Shown piece after piece: positions 45,834 through 53,382 of a stretch of 64,000 nt of DNA (the first letter of the stretch is position 1; every line of letters begins with the position of its first letter). The translations under genes were made by a program, and so were the position numbers. Where the stretch lies: the NCBI GenBank assembly GCA_020637615.1, contig JACKKC010000014.1, positions 1 through 64,000 of the forward strand, written 5' to 3'. This stretch comes from Rhodovulum sp. (GTDB lineage Bacteria > Pseudomonadota > Alphaproteobacteria > Rhodobacterales > Rhodobacteraceae). Under the pieces are notes generated by a model. That model had not been told where the DNA came from. It was given only the letters and a program-made list of their open reading frames with translations, and did not search any database.

Positions 45834-45883
45834 ATCATCCTATATCTTGGCAAGTTTCACGCAGGTTTCAGGGAGCCGTTCCG

Positions 45884-46197
45884 ATGGCCCGACAATTCCA
45901 GCCCCGGATGGCTACCGGCAGTGACCTGCTCGAGGGCGACGTGGTCTATTTCACCAGCGCGGGAAACTGGTCGCGCAGGATCGAGGATGCCGCGCTGGCG
46001 GTGAACCCCGACGCGGCCGCGAACCTGCTTTGCGCGCCTCGGCATTTCCCAATGCGGTGGTCGGCGTCTACCTCGTCGAAGCGGCGCTCGATGATCGCGG
46101 CCGGGCGGCGCCGGCGCACTTTCGCGAGGTGTTCCGGACGCGCGGGCCCTCGAACTACCCGCAGCACGGTCGGCAGGCGGAGCGCGAACATGTATGA
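45884..46197 (+). pseudogene. DUF2849 protein, one-base frameshift
   Basis: About 104 residues. The first part MARQFQPRMATGSDLLEGDV, VYFTSAGNWSRRI is in one frame; after about 46033 the protein continues in another as SAFPNAVVGVYLVEAALDD and HFREVFRTRGPSNYPQHGRQ, ending at TGA 46195-46197. A single missing base explains it. The shift runs the first part into cysI without a stop, producing an artificial DUF2849-CysI fusion. DUF2849 proteins always precede the sulfite reductase gene in this group; function unknown. Confidence 0.8.
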
Positions 46198-47860
46198 CTA
46201 TACCGATTTTGACCGTGCCTTCGTGCAGGGGCGGGTGGAGGAGTTCCGCGATCAGGTGGAGCGGCGCATCGCCGGCTCGCTGACCGAGGAGGAGTTCCTG
46301 CCGCTGCGGTTGAGGAACGGGCTCTATCTCCAGCTGCACGCCTATATGTACCGGATCGCCATCCCCTACGGGACGCTGAATTCGCGCAAGCTGCGGCAGC
46401 TGGCGATGATCTCGGAGCGGTGGGACCGGGGCTACGGGCATTTCACCACCCGGACCAACATCCAGTTCAACTGGCCGAAGCTGCGCGACGTGCCCGACAT
46501 GATGGCGGCGCTGGCCGAGGTCGGGATGCATTCGATCCAGACCAGCGGCAATTGCGTGCGCAACGTGACCGCCGACCACTTCGCCGGGGCCGCGGCGGAC
46601 GAGATCGAGGATCCGCGCGCCACGGCGGAGCTGCTGCGGCAGTGGTCGACGGACCATCCGGAATTCGCCTGGCTGCCGCGCAAGTTCAAGATCGGGATCA
46701 CCGCCGCGCCGCATGACCGGGCCGCGACCAAGACGCACGACATCGCGCTCAGAATCGTGCGCGATGCCGCGGGGGCCGTCGGATACGAGGTCAGCGTCGG
46801 CGGCGGGCTCGGACGGACGCCCATGATCGCCAAGACGGTGCGGGAGTTCCTGCCGAAGGCGGAACTCCTGCCCTATATCGAGGCGATCCTCGAGGTCTAC
46901 AATCTCGCCGGGCGCCGCGACAACAAGCACAAGGCGCGGCTGAAGATCCTCGTGCACGAGATCGGGATCGACGTGGTGCGGGCGCGCGTCGAGGCGGCGT
47001 TCGAGGAGCGGCTGGCGGCGTTCCGGGGGGTGAACCCCGGCCTGCTCGCCGAGATCGAGGCGGCCTTCGCGCCGCCGGCCTTCGTGGCGCTGCCGACGGA
47101 GGACTACGCCCGGGCCCATGCCGAGGATCCGGTGTTCCGGTCCTGGGTGGACGTGAACTGCGTTGCGCACCGGCGCGACGATTATGCGATCGCGACCATC
47201 TCGCTGAAGCCGATCGGCGGCACGCCGGGCGACGCGACGGCGGCGCAGATGCGGCTGGTGGCGGATCTTGCCGAGGCCTATGCCCATGACGAGGTACGGG
47301 TGAGCCACGAGCAGAACCTGGTGCTGCCGCATGTGCCCCGCGCACATCTGCCGGCGGTACATGCGGCGCTCCGGGAAGTCGGGCTCGCCACGGCGAATGT
47401 CGGGCTGGTGTCGGACATCATCGCCTGCCCGGGCATGGATTACTGCTCGCTGGCCACGGCGCGGTCGATTCCGATCGCGCAGCAGATCGCCGAGACCTTC
47501 GCCGATCTCGACGCGCAGCGCGACATCGGGCCGCTGAAGATCAAGGTGTCGGGGTGCATCAATGCCTGCGGGCACCATCACGTCGGGCATATCGGCATTC
47601 TCGGGCTCGATCGCGCCGGGGTGGAAAACTACCAGATCACCCTCGGCGGCGATGCTGCCGAGGCCGCGGCGATCGGCGAGCGGGCGGGGCCGGGCTTCGC
47701 CTATGACGAGATCGTGCCGGCGGTGGAGCGGCTGATCGAAGCCTATCTCGACCACCGGCTCGAGCCGGGCGAGAGCTTCCTCGAGGCCTATCGCCGGCTC
47801 GGCGCGGCGCCGTTCAAGGCCGCGCTCTACCCGCCGGAGGAACGCTCCGATGCTGCTTGA
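46190..47860 (+). CDS. cysI: Assimilatory sulfite (nitrite/sulfite) reductase, haemoprotein
   Basis: A 556-residue enzyme reducing sulfite to sulfide with six electrons. It has two ferredoxin-like half domains and sirohaem-4Fe4S regions. The cluster Cys are in CPGMDYCSLATA and KVSGCINACGHHH; the upstream TRTNIQFNWPKLRD and ISLKPIGGT segments bind sirohaem. ATG at 46190 (MYDYTDFDRAF) is the natural start and overlaps the DUF2849 stop by eight bases. It overlaps cysH by 11 bases. The electron donor is probably ferredoxin or a separate flavoprotein, as none is encoded here. Confidence 0.93.
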   Translation: MYDYTDFDRAFVQGRVEEFRDQVERRIAGSLTEEEFLPLRLRNGLYLQLHAYMYRIAIPYGTLNSRKLRQLAMISERWDRGYGHFTTRTNIQFNWPKLRDVPDMMAALAEVGMHSIQTSGNCVRNVTADHFAGAAADEIEDPRATAELLRQWSTDHPEFAWLPRKFKIGITAAPHDRAATKTHDIALRIVRDAAGAVGYEVSVGGGLGRTPMIAKTVREFLPKAELLPYIEAILEVYNLAGRRDNKHKARLKILVHEIGIDVVRARVEAAFEERLAAFRGVNPGLLAEIEAAFAPPAFVALPTEDYARAHAEDPVFRSWVDVNCVAHRRDDYAIATISLKPIGGTPGDATAAQMRLVADLAEAYAHDEVRVSHEQNLVLPHVPRAHLPAVHAALREVGLATANVGLVSDIIACPGMDYCSLATARSIPIAQQIAETFADLDAQRDIGPLKIKVSGCINACGHHHVGHIGILGLDRAGVENYQITLGGDAAEAAAIGERAGPGFAYDEIVPAVERLIEAYLDHRLEPGESFLEAYRRLGAAPFKAALYPPEERSDAA

Positions 47861-48590
47861 TCGCGACCGGACCCTCAGCGGGCTGCCGCTCGACCGGGTC
47901 GATGCGCTGCGCCTGACCTATGCCGGTGCGTCGGCCGAGGACGTGCTCGCCGGCGTGCATGCGGAATTCCCCGGCGAGGTGGCGCTCGTCTCGTCCTTCG
48001 GCGCCGAGGCGGCGGTGCTGCTGCACATGGTCGCCCGGCTCGACCCGGACCTCCCGGTCCTGATGGTCGACACGCTGATGCTCTTCGAGGAGACGCTGGC
48101 CTATCAGCGCGAATTGTCCGAGGTTCTCGGCCTGCGCAACGTGCAGCATCTCCGGCCCGAGGCCGAGGATCTGGCGGCGCTCGATCCAGACGGCACGCTG
48201 CACAGGCGCGACCCGGACGCCTGCTGCGTCGTGCGCAAGGTGGCCCCGCTCGACCGGGCGCTGCGGCATTGGCCGGTGGTGCTCTCGGGCCGCAAGCGCT
48301 TCCAGTCGGCGACGCGCGCCGCGCTCGAGGTCTTCGAGGCCGACGGCGACCGGCTGCGGGTCAATCCGCTGGCGCATTGGAGCGCCACCGATATCCGCGC
48401 CTATATGGATCGCCATGCGCTGCCGCGGCATCCCCTGGTGGCGAAGGGCTTCCCCTCCATCGGCTGCGCGCCCTGCACGACGCGGGTGGCGCCCGGAGAG
48501 GACATGCGGGCGGGCCGCTGGCGCGGCACCGGCAAGAGCGAATGCGGCATTCATTTCGGCGCGGACGGACGGATCCTGCGGGCGAGCTAG
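47850..48590 (+). CDS. cysH: Adenylyl-sulfate/phosphoadenylyl-sulfate reductase
   Basis: A 246-residue enzyme. The P-loop-like SSFGAEAAVLLHMV is at the N-terminus, SGRKRFQSATRA in the middle and the catalytic Cys tail ECGIHFGADG at the C-terminus. Two extra Cys pairs, DACCVVRK and GCAPCTT, would hold a 4Fe-4S cluster, so APS rather than PAPS is the likely substrate. It makes sulfite for CysI. ATG 47850 lies within the end of cysI. Confidence 0.92.
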   Translation: MLLDRDRTLSGLPLDRVDALRLTYAGASAEDVLAGVHAEFPGEVALVSSFGAEAAVLLHMVARLDPDLPVLMVDTLMLFEETLAYQRELSEVLGLRNVQHLRPEAEDLAALDPDGTLHRRDPDACCVVRKVAPLDRALRHWPVVLSGRKRFQSATRAALEVFEADGDRLRVNPLAHWSATDIRAYMDRHALPRHPLVAKGFPSIGCAPCTTRVAPGEDMRAGRWRGTGKSECGIHFGADGRILRAS

Positions 48591-48607
48591 GCTGAGGAGC
48601 GGTTGCG

Positions 48608-49020
48608 ATGGCGATTCTCGTGACGAAAGAGGGCTTCGCGCCCGATGACTGGGCCGAGGGAAGCATCCTGCCCTTCGACGTCTTCTGGACCGGGCAGGAC
48701 CTGCCCGAGGAGGGCCTCGCGGTGGTTTCCGAACGACCGTGACGCGGCCGATCTGAGGCCCTGGCTCGCATCGAATTGATTCGCGTCGCCTTCCCGGCGA
48801 TGGCGGACGGGCGCGGCTTCTCGATCGCGCGCCGGTTGCGCGCATGGGCTACACCGGGCGCCTGCGCGCGGCGGGTCCGCTGATCGCCGATCAGTTCCGG
48901 GCCGCCCAGCGGGTTGGTTTCGACGAGATCGAGTTGCCCGAGAGCCTGGCCGGCCGCCAGCCCGAGGAGCAGTGGCGCCCGCGGCCGAGCCTGTCGTATC
49001 AGGATCGCCTCGCGGGCTGA
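48608..49020 (+). pseudogene. DUF934 protein of the cys cluster, frameshifted
   Basis: About 137 residues. The start MAILVTKEGFAPDDWAEGSI is clean. After about 48735 small indels move the frame; the continuation DAADLRPWLARIELIRVAFP, GRGFSIARRLRAMGYTGRLR and IADQFRAAQRVGFDEIELP ends with QPEEQWRPRP at TGA 49020. This is DUF934, the usual last gene of the sulfite-reduction operon in Rhodobacterales. The role is unknown. Net length is one base short of a whole number of codons. Confidence 0.75.
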
Positions 49021-49110
49021 GGCGCCCCCCGCGCTTTGCGCGTGCGGTTTCAATTCGTCGCGCGATTCTGCTAAGGCAGGCGCCGGAGCGGATCAGGCGC
49101 GGGCGGACGG

Positions 49111-49752
49111 GTGCGATTGAACGGCGGTGTCTGGAAAGCCGGTAGCCTTCTCTGTGCGCTGCTGCTCGTGCTGCTGGCCGATCCCGCGGCGGCCTGGGAT
49201 CCTCGCTCGCTCCTAGCGCCCTGCCACGGCGATTGCGGCGCCTCGATCTATGGCGGCTGGTATGTCGAGAACTCGATGGGGCAGGTGCTCGTCACCGCCC
49301 CCGAGGCGCCGCTGACCTGGAACTACCAGGGCGACGACCACATCATCGCCACGGCGATCTCGCGCCGGACGGGGCGGCTGTGGAAATTCGACGTCGAGCC
49401 GGAGATCGGCATCGCCCAGCGCTACGGACGGCAATCCGCCACGGAACTCTGGGGGGCGTTCTTCTTCCGCTACCATTTTCCCTGGAAGGCGCCGCTGCTG
49501 ATGTCGGTCGCCTTCTCCACCGGCATCAACTGGGCGAACCAGATCACCGACGTGGAGCAGGACCGCGCCAATGACGACAAGGGCAGCCAGGTGATGCATT
49601 TCTTTGCCCCCGAATTCACCTTCGCCCTGCCGTCGCGGCCGAATGTCGAACTGCTGCTGCGCTTCCACCACCGCTCCGGGGTCTTCGGCCTCGTCAGCGA
49701 CGCCTTCGGCGGGGCGCAATACGGCACGGTCGGCGTCCGGGTCCGTTTCTGA
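49111..49752 (+). CDS. Outer-membrane beta-barrel protein, possibly PagL-like lipid A 3-O-deacylase
   Basis: A 213-residue protein from GTG 49111 with a signal peptide (LLCALLLVLLADPAAA). The mature part has amphipathic strands with aromatic ends (KFDVEPEIGIAQRYG, GTVGVRVRF). The C-terminal RFHHRSGVFGLVSDAFGGAQ places His-x-Ser-Gly where PagL enzymes have the His-x-Ser-Asn active site, and it ends in Phe. The PagL call is tentative. It stands alone between the cys genes and the VUT transporter. Confidence 0.55.
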   Translation: MRLNGGVWKAGSLLCALLLVLLADPAAAWDPRSLLAPCHGDCGASIYGGWYVENSMGQVLVTAPEAPLTWNYQGDDHIIATAISRRTGRLWKFDVEPEIGIAQRYGRQSATELWGAFFFRYHFPWKAPLLMSVAFSTGINWANQITDVEQDRANDDKGSQVMHFFAPEFTFALPSRPNVELLLRFHHRSGVFGLVSDAFGGAQYGTVGVRVRF

Positions 49753-49849
49753 CCCTCCGGGGGATTGCGCGCGGGGCCGGCGGAGCCTAAGGGTCGCGCG
49801 CCGCGGCTGCGGCCAAGTCTCCGCCACCTTGCCAAAACGGAAAACGCAC

Positions 49850-50470
49850 ATGCCCCGCCATCTCCTGCCCGGCGTCCTCGCCATGGCCGCGATCGTCGTC
49901 GCCTCCAACATCCTCGTGCAATTCCTCTTCGGAAACTGGCTGACCTGGGGCGCCTTCACCTATCCCTTCGCCTTCCTGGTCACCGACCTGACGAACCGGC
50001 TCTACGGGCCGGCGGCGGCGCGTCGAGTGGTGCTGGCGGGCTTCGTCACCGGGCTCGTCTGCAGCCTGATCGGCACGCAGATCGAGGGCGCCTTCGGGCC
50101 CCTGGTCAGCATCCGCGTGGCGCTGGGCTCGGGGCTCGCCTTCCTCAGCGCGCAACTGATCGACGTGGCGGTCTTCGACCGGCTGCGCGCGGGAAACTGG
50201 TGGCGCGCGCCGCTGGTCTCGAGCGTCATCGCCGGGGTGGTCGATACCGGTCTCTTCTTCGCGGTCGCCTTCTCGGCCCGGCTCGCCTGGATCGCGCCAC
50301 AGGTCGATGTCGCCTGGGCGAACGAGGCCCTGCCCATCCTCGGCCATGGCCCGGTCGCGCCGCTCTGGGTCAGCCTCGCGATCGCCGATTTCACGGTGAA
50401 GCTCGCCATCGCGGCCGTAGCGCTGGTGCCCTTCCGGATGGTGCTACAGCGCGTGGCGCGCGGGGTCTGA
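49850..50470 (+). CDS. VUT family transporter (probable queuosine precursor transporter)
   Basis: A 206-residue membrane protein with about six helices. AFTYPFAFLVTDLTNRLYGP is the family signature, and a short membrane stretch RVVLAGFVTGLVCSLIG follows. YhhQ-like members import queuosine precursors such as preQ0. The start ATG 49850 is separate from an earlier overlapping frame, and the first helix begins immediately. Confidence 0.85.
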   Translation: MPRHLLPGVLAMAAIVVASNILVQFLFGNWLTWGAFTYPFAFLVTDLTNRLYGPAAARRVVLAGFVTGLVCSLIGTQIEGAFGPLVSIRVALGSGLAFLSAQLIDVAVFDRLRAGNWWRAPLVSSVIAGVVDTGLFFAVAFSARLAWIAPQVDVAWANEALPILGHGPVAPLWVSLAIADFTVKLAIAAVALVPFRMVLQRVARGV

Positions 50471-50527
50471 AATTTCGGCTTGCTTTTCGCCGCGGTGGTG
50501 GCACGATCGGGGCAACCGAAACCAGTG

Positions 50528-50541
50528 AAAGGAGGTGATCC
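50528..50541 (+). promoter_or_regulatory. Exceptional ribosome binding site, full complement of the 16S rRNA 3' end
   Basis: AAAGGAGGTGATCC is the exact reverse complement of the conserved 3' end of 16S rRNA (GGAUCACCUCCUUU), 14 bases, and stands one base before the ATG of an 18-codon ORF. Natural Shine-Dalgarno sites rarely exceed eight matched bases. Confidence 0.85.
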
Positions 50542-50542
50542 A

Positions 50543-50599
50543 ATGTCGAGTGAGACTTTGGAGCGTTTGGACGGGTCAGTGCGGAGAGGTACCGCCTGA
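50543..50599 (+). CDS. Tiny ORF or leader peptide, 18 residues
   Basis: ATG 50543 to TGA 50597-50599 encodes MSSETLERLDGSVRRGTA. The ribosome site before it is the strongest in the window, so it is very likely translated. The peptide is polar, with no membrane segment or repeated codon, but has an Arg pair CGG-AGA, AGA being a rare codon in a GC-rich genome. Its stop is directly followed by sequence that can pair with, or be replaced by, a terminator stem. A leader-peptide role or a short regulatory peptide is possible. It was not recognised as a known family. Confidence 0.6.
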   Translation: MSSETLERLDGSVRRGTA

Positions 50600-50606
50600 G
50601 GGGCAG

Positions 50607-50706
50607 CCCCCTCGGTCAGGAACCGACACGCCGGGCTCGGCCCATCCGGCCAGCCTCCAAGCTCATGAACCGAGGGGTCGCAGTCGATGCGGCCCCTCAC
50701 TTCTTC
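50607..50706 (+). terminator. Attenuator-like structure with terminator stem
   Basis: GAGGGGTCGCA at 50672-50682 pairs with TGCGGCCCCTC at 50688-50698 (11 pairs, one G-U, 5-base loop), followed by ACTTCTT. The left arm of this stem can instead pair upstream: CCCCTCGGT at 50608-50616 is the exact reverse complement of ACCGAGGGG at 50669-50677. A third choice is TCGGT/ACCGA (50612-50616 with 50622-50626). The three are mutually exclusive, as in transcription attenuators controlled by leader translation. No downstream gene is recognised, so it may instead end an RNA. Confidence 0.6.
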
Positions 50707-51221
50707 CGGCAGCAGGCCCGCCGGGAATCAGGGAAGGCGGTGCGCTCGCGGACCGGGCGTCCAGTCTGCCAGAGCTATGCCAGCGGCCCTTCCGCCCGAC
50801 AGACGCAGCATCCCAAAGCCAAGCCGCTGGAGTGAGAAAAGGCCGCGCCGCTGCGGCCGCGCCGCATGCCCCCGGACCGAATATGCGAGGCGCCGGTGGC
50901 GCCTTGCCCGGGCCGGTCGCCCGGAGGCGCAAGCCGCAGGGCGAGGGAGGTGCCGCATCACTTTCGCTTGAGGATCGGGACGGGACCGGCCTGGACGGCG
51001 CGCTTGCGCGCCGGCCCCCCGCAGGGCCGGCGCGGCCCGATCGACACCGGTCGATCGGGCTGGGATCCCTGGCACGTCCGGGATGAGAGTCGATGACGAG
51101 GGCCGCAGCTAAGACGGGCACGAACCCCGCTTGGCCGGCGCGCTCGATCGCCGCGGCAGTCGCTTCGCTCCGCCAAACCCCGCCTGGATGATCGGCAGCG
51201 CCCAGCTGGGAACCTTGCGCG
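50707..51221. other. Gene-poor, structure-rich stretch downstream of the tiny ORF
   Basis: No frame here resembles a known protein; Arg/Pro/Gly-rich frames on both strands look like GC-driven chance. Besides the hairpin cluster at 50997-51060 there are short perfect dyads (for example GGCGCC repeated at 50891-50905). It may hold a non-coding RNA. Confidence 0.45.
50997..51060. repeat. Two adjoining perfect 11-bp hairpins plus an overlapping 6-bp hairpin
   Basis: CGCGCCGGCCC (51007-51017) pairs exactly with 51024-51034 (6-base loop). Directly next, GCCCGATCGAC (51035-51045) pairs exactly with 51050-51060 around ACCG. A further GGCGCG/CGCGCC hairpin (50997-51002 with 51007-51012) overlaps the first. 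All stems are perfect, in a stretch without genes. This could be a structured RNA, a REP-like element or a terminator array; no U-run is seen. Confidence 0.6.
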
Positions 51222-51578
51222 TCATCGGGGGTGTGCTTCGAGATAGGTCTTCAGGGCTACCGCGTTGTTATGCGCCTCGTCCTTGGCCGCGTAGACCAAG
51301 GTGACCGGGCCTTCCGCGACTCGGGCGCGCAGCGACGCGACGACTTCGGGCATGCGGTCGAGTTCCTGCCGGTAGCGCTCGCAGAAGGCTTCCCATCGGG
51401 TCGGATCGTGGCCGAACCAGTGGCGCAGCTCCTCGCTCGGCGCGATGTCCCGCATCCAGTCCACCAGGCGCAGCCGATCCCGTGACATGCCGCGCGGCCA
51501 GAGGCGATCGACGAGGATGCGCGCGCCATCGGAAAGCCGCGCGGCGCGGTAGGCGCGCTTCACGCGGATTTCGGCCAT
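51222..51578 (-). CDS. DUF488 domain protein
   Basis: A 118-residue protein. RILVDRLWPRGMSRDRLRLV, RDIAPSEELRHWFGHDP and VTLVYAAKDEAHNNAVALK are the hallmark stretches of DUF488. Its role is unknown, although relatives occur near stress and nitrosative genes. Here it follows the truncated haemoglobin gene, overlapping it by 19 bases in the same direction, so it probably shares its NsrR-linked operon. Confidence 0.85.
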   Translation of the reverse strand: MAEIRVKRAYRAARLSDGARILVDRLWPRGMSRDRLRLVDWMRDIAPSEELRHWFGHDPTRWEAFCERYRQELDRMPEVVASLRARVAEGPVTLVYAAKDEAHNNAVALKTYLEAHPR

Positions 51579-52127
51579 CGCGCATCCGCCTGCTCATGGG
51601 TCGCGGCCGCCGGCGCGGTGGAAAAGGCAGCGCCGCTGGACCCGGCTCTCATGCCGTCCTCGGCGTAGTGAGGACCGGCGGTCCGCCACCCGCCCCGGGA
51701 AACCTCGAACATGGCCATCTGCAGGCTCGCGGCGATGCGCTCCGCCCGCACCATGAAATAATTCGACCGCATCCGCGCTCGGCGCCGTCTGGTCCAGGGT
51801 TTCGCGAAAGAGGGCGAGCCAGCGCCCGAAATGCTCGGCGGTGACGCCATGAAGCCTTTGATGCACCGGCACCGGACGGCCGGAATATTCCCCCGCATTT
51901 AGCGCGACCGAGTTCCAGAAGGCCTTCATCCGGGCCAGATGAGGCTCCCACTGGTCGAGGATCGCCTCTTCGAAGATCGGGCCGAGCGTCTCGTCCGTCC
52001 TGACGCGGGCATAGAAGCAATCCACCAGGCGGGAGATATAGGCCTCGTCGATGCCGATCGCCGCGGCCTTCGCCCGGATCTCCGCGCGCCTTTCCTCGGC
52101 GAAGGATCGCACCTGGGCCGCGGTCAT
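51560..52127 (-). pseudogene. Group III truncated haemoglobin, one frameshift
   Basis: ATG 52127 opens MTAAQVRSF, then the globin: ISRLVDCFYARVRTDETLGP, MKAFWNSVALNAGEYSGRPV, and the proximal-His region HGVTAEHFGRWLALFRETLD. At about 51765-51772 the frame shifts; the C-terminal helix YFMVRAERIAASLQMAMFE continues in the other frame to a stop at 51560. Members bind oxygen or nitric oxide. It lies after nsrR (overlap of four bases), which fits nitric-oxide detoxification. A single missing or extra base explains the break. Confidence 0.8.
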
Positions 52128-52561
52128 GCCGCCTCTCCGAGCAGGAGCGCCAGCGCACCGTTCTCTTCGACGAGTTCCGCGATGGTGACGCCGTCCAATA
52201 CCGCCAGATACGCGCCCATCGCCCTGGAGAGGGCCCCCTTCAGGCGGCAGCAGGAGGTGATCAGGCAATTCCCGCCCGAAGCGCGCAGGCATTCGACGGG
52301 CGCGAGATCGCCTTCCATCCGGCGCACGACATCGCCGACCCGGATCGTCGTGCCGTCGCCCGCCAGCCGCAATCCCCCGCTGCGCCCGCGCAAGGTCTCC
52401 ACGAAGCCGGCCCTGCCGAGCAGGTGGACAACTTTCGTCAGATGCGCCTGCGAGATGTCGAAACGATCGGCGATCTCGGCGATGGTGCTGAGGCGCCCCC
52501 GGTTCGAGGCCAGGAACATGAGCACGCGCAGGGAATAGTCGGTCCGCTTGTCGAGATGCAT
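52124..52561 (-). CDS. nsrR: Rrf2 family nitric-oxide-responsive repressor, NsrR
   Basis: A 145-residue regulator. The winged helix at the N-terminus (MHLDKRTDYSLRVLMFLASN, then FDISQAHLTKVVHLLGRAGF) is followed by three Cys in CLRASGGNCLITSCCRLK that would hold an NO-sensitive 4Fe-4S (or 2Fe-2S) cluster. The C-terminal YLAVLDGVTIAELVEENGAL closely follows E. coli NsrR. The ATG 52561 is 20 bases from a candidate operator, suggesting autoregulation. It probably represses the globin gene that overlaps it. Confidence 0.9.
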   Translation of the reverse strand: MHLDKRTDYSLRVLMFLASNRGRLSTIAEIADRFDISQAHLTKVVHLLGRAGFVETLRGRSGGLRLAGDGTTIRVGDVVRRMEGDLAPVECLRASGGNCLITSCCRLKGALSRAMGAYLAVLDGVTIAELVEENGALALLLGEAA

Positions 52562-52580
52562 GCCAGCTTGCCCTTTCAAA

Positions 52581-52597
52581 GATGTATCGAATATACC
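52581..52597. promoter_or_regulatory. Candidate NsrR operator
   Basis: GATGTATCGAATATACC is an imperfect dyad with the GATGTAT half site known for NsrR, 20 bases upstream of the nsrR start and 56 bases upstream of the MOSC start on the other strand. Five of eight position pairs match. It may control both directions. Confidence 0.5.
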
Positions 52598-52652
52598 GCT
52601 TTTGAGCGGAGCCGCAAGCTTCGGGCGAGAAGGCCTGCCCGGGCCGAGGGGG

Positions 52653-53343
52653 ATGGCGATGGAATGGAAGATAGACGAAGTGCGGCTCGGTCGCATCGCC
52701 CCGCTCGGTCCGAAGGGGTTCCGAGTGGCATCGACAAGCAGCCCGCCACCGGCCCGGTGGTCCTGACCGGGACCGGTCTGGAAGGCGACGAGCACGGCGA
52801 CACGCGGCACCACGGCGGAGCCGAGAAGGCGGTGCATCTCTACCCGCAGGACCATTACGCCGACTGGCGGCGTGAACTGCCCGACCTCGCGGAGCGCTTC
52901 GTCGCGGGCGGTTTCGGGGAGAACCTGGTGGTCGGTGGCATCACCGAGGCCGATGTCTGCATCGGCGATGTGTTCCGGGCCGGATCCGCGCTGGTCGAGC
53001 TCAGCCAGGGCCGGCAGCCCTGCTGGCGGCTCAACCTCCGGTTCGGGCTCGGCGACATGGCGCGCCGGGTTCAGGACACCGGGCGCACTGGCTGGTATTT
53101 CCGGGTGGTCGGGCCGGGAGAGATTGCGGCCGGGGCGGATCTGGCATTGGTGCGGCGACCGCATCCGGCCTGGACCCTGAGACGGGTGCATCGCCTGCTC
53201 TACCGGGAGACCCTGGACCTGGAAGCCCTGGCCGAGTTTGCGCTATTGCCCAGTCTGTCGCCGTCGTGGCAGGAACTGGCGCGACGGCGTCTGGGGCGGC
53301 GGTCGGTCGAATCCTGGGACAGGCGCGTCAGACACCGGAATGA
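52653..53343 (+). pseudogene. MOSC domain protein (YiiM-like), frameshifted near its start
   Basis: ATG 52653 opens MAMEWKIDEVRLGRIAPLGP. After the Gly run near 52724 one base is missing, and the protein goes on as VPSGIDKQPATGPVVLTGTG, GDTRHHGGAEKAVHLYPQDH and the MOSC core FGENLVVGGITEADVCIGD, SQGRQPCWRLNLRFG (the conserved Cys). A stop in one frame lies at 53341; the present frame instead runs into pdxY. MOSC proteins carry or transfer sulfur from a Cys and bind the molybdenum cofactor in some members. Confidence 0.75.
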
Positions 53344-53382
53344 GGCGCGGCGCGGCAGGTCGGCGCCAGAAGGGACCGGTCC

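Noticed and set aside
50528..50541. Fragment of an rRNA operon
   Set aside because: Only the 14 bases complementary to the 16S end are present, in antisense sense; no flanking rRNA sequence is seen.
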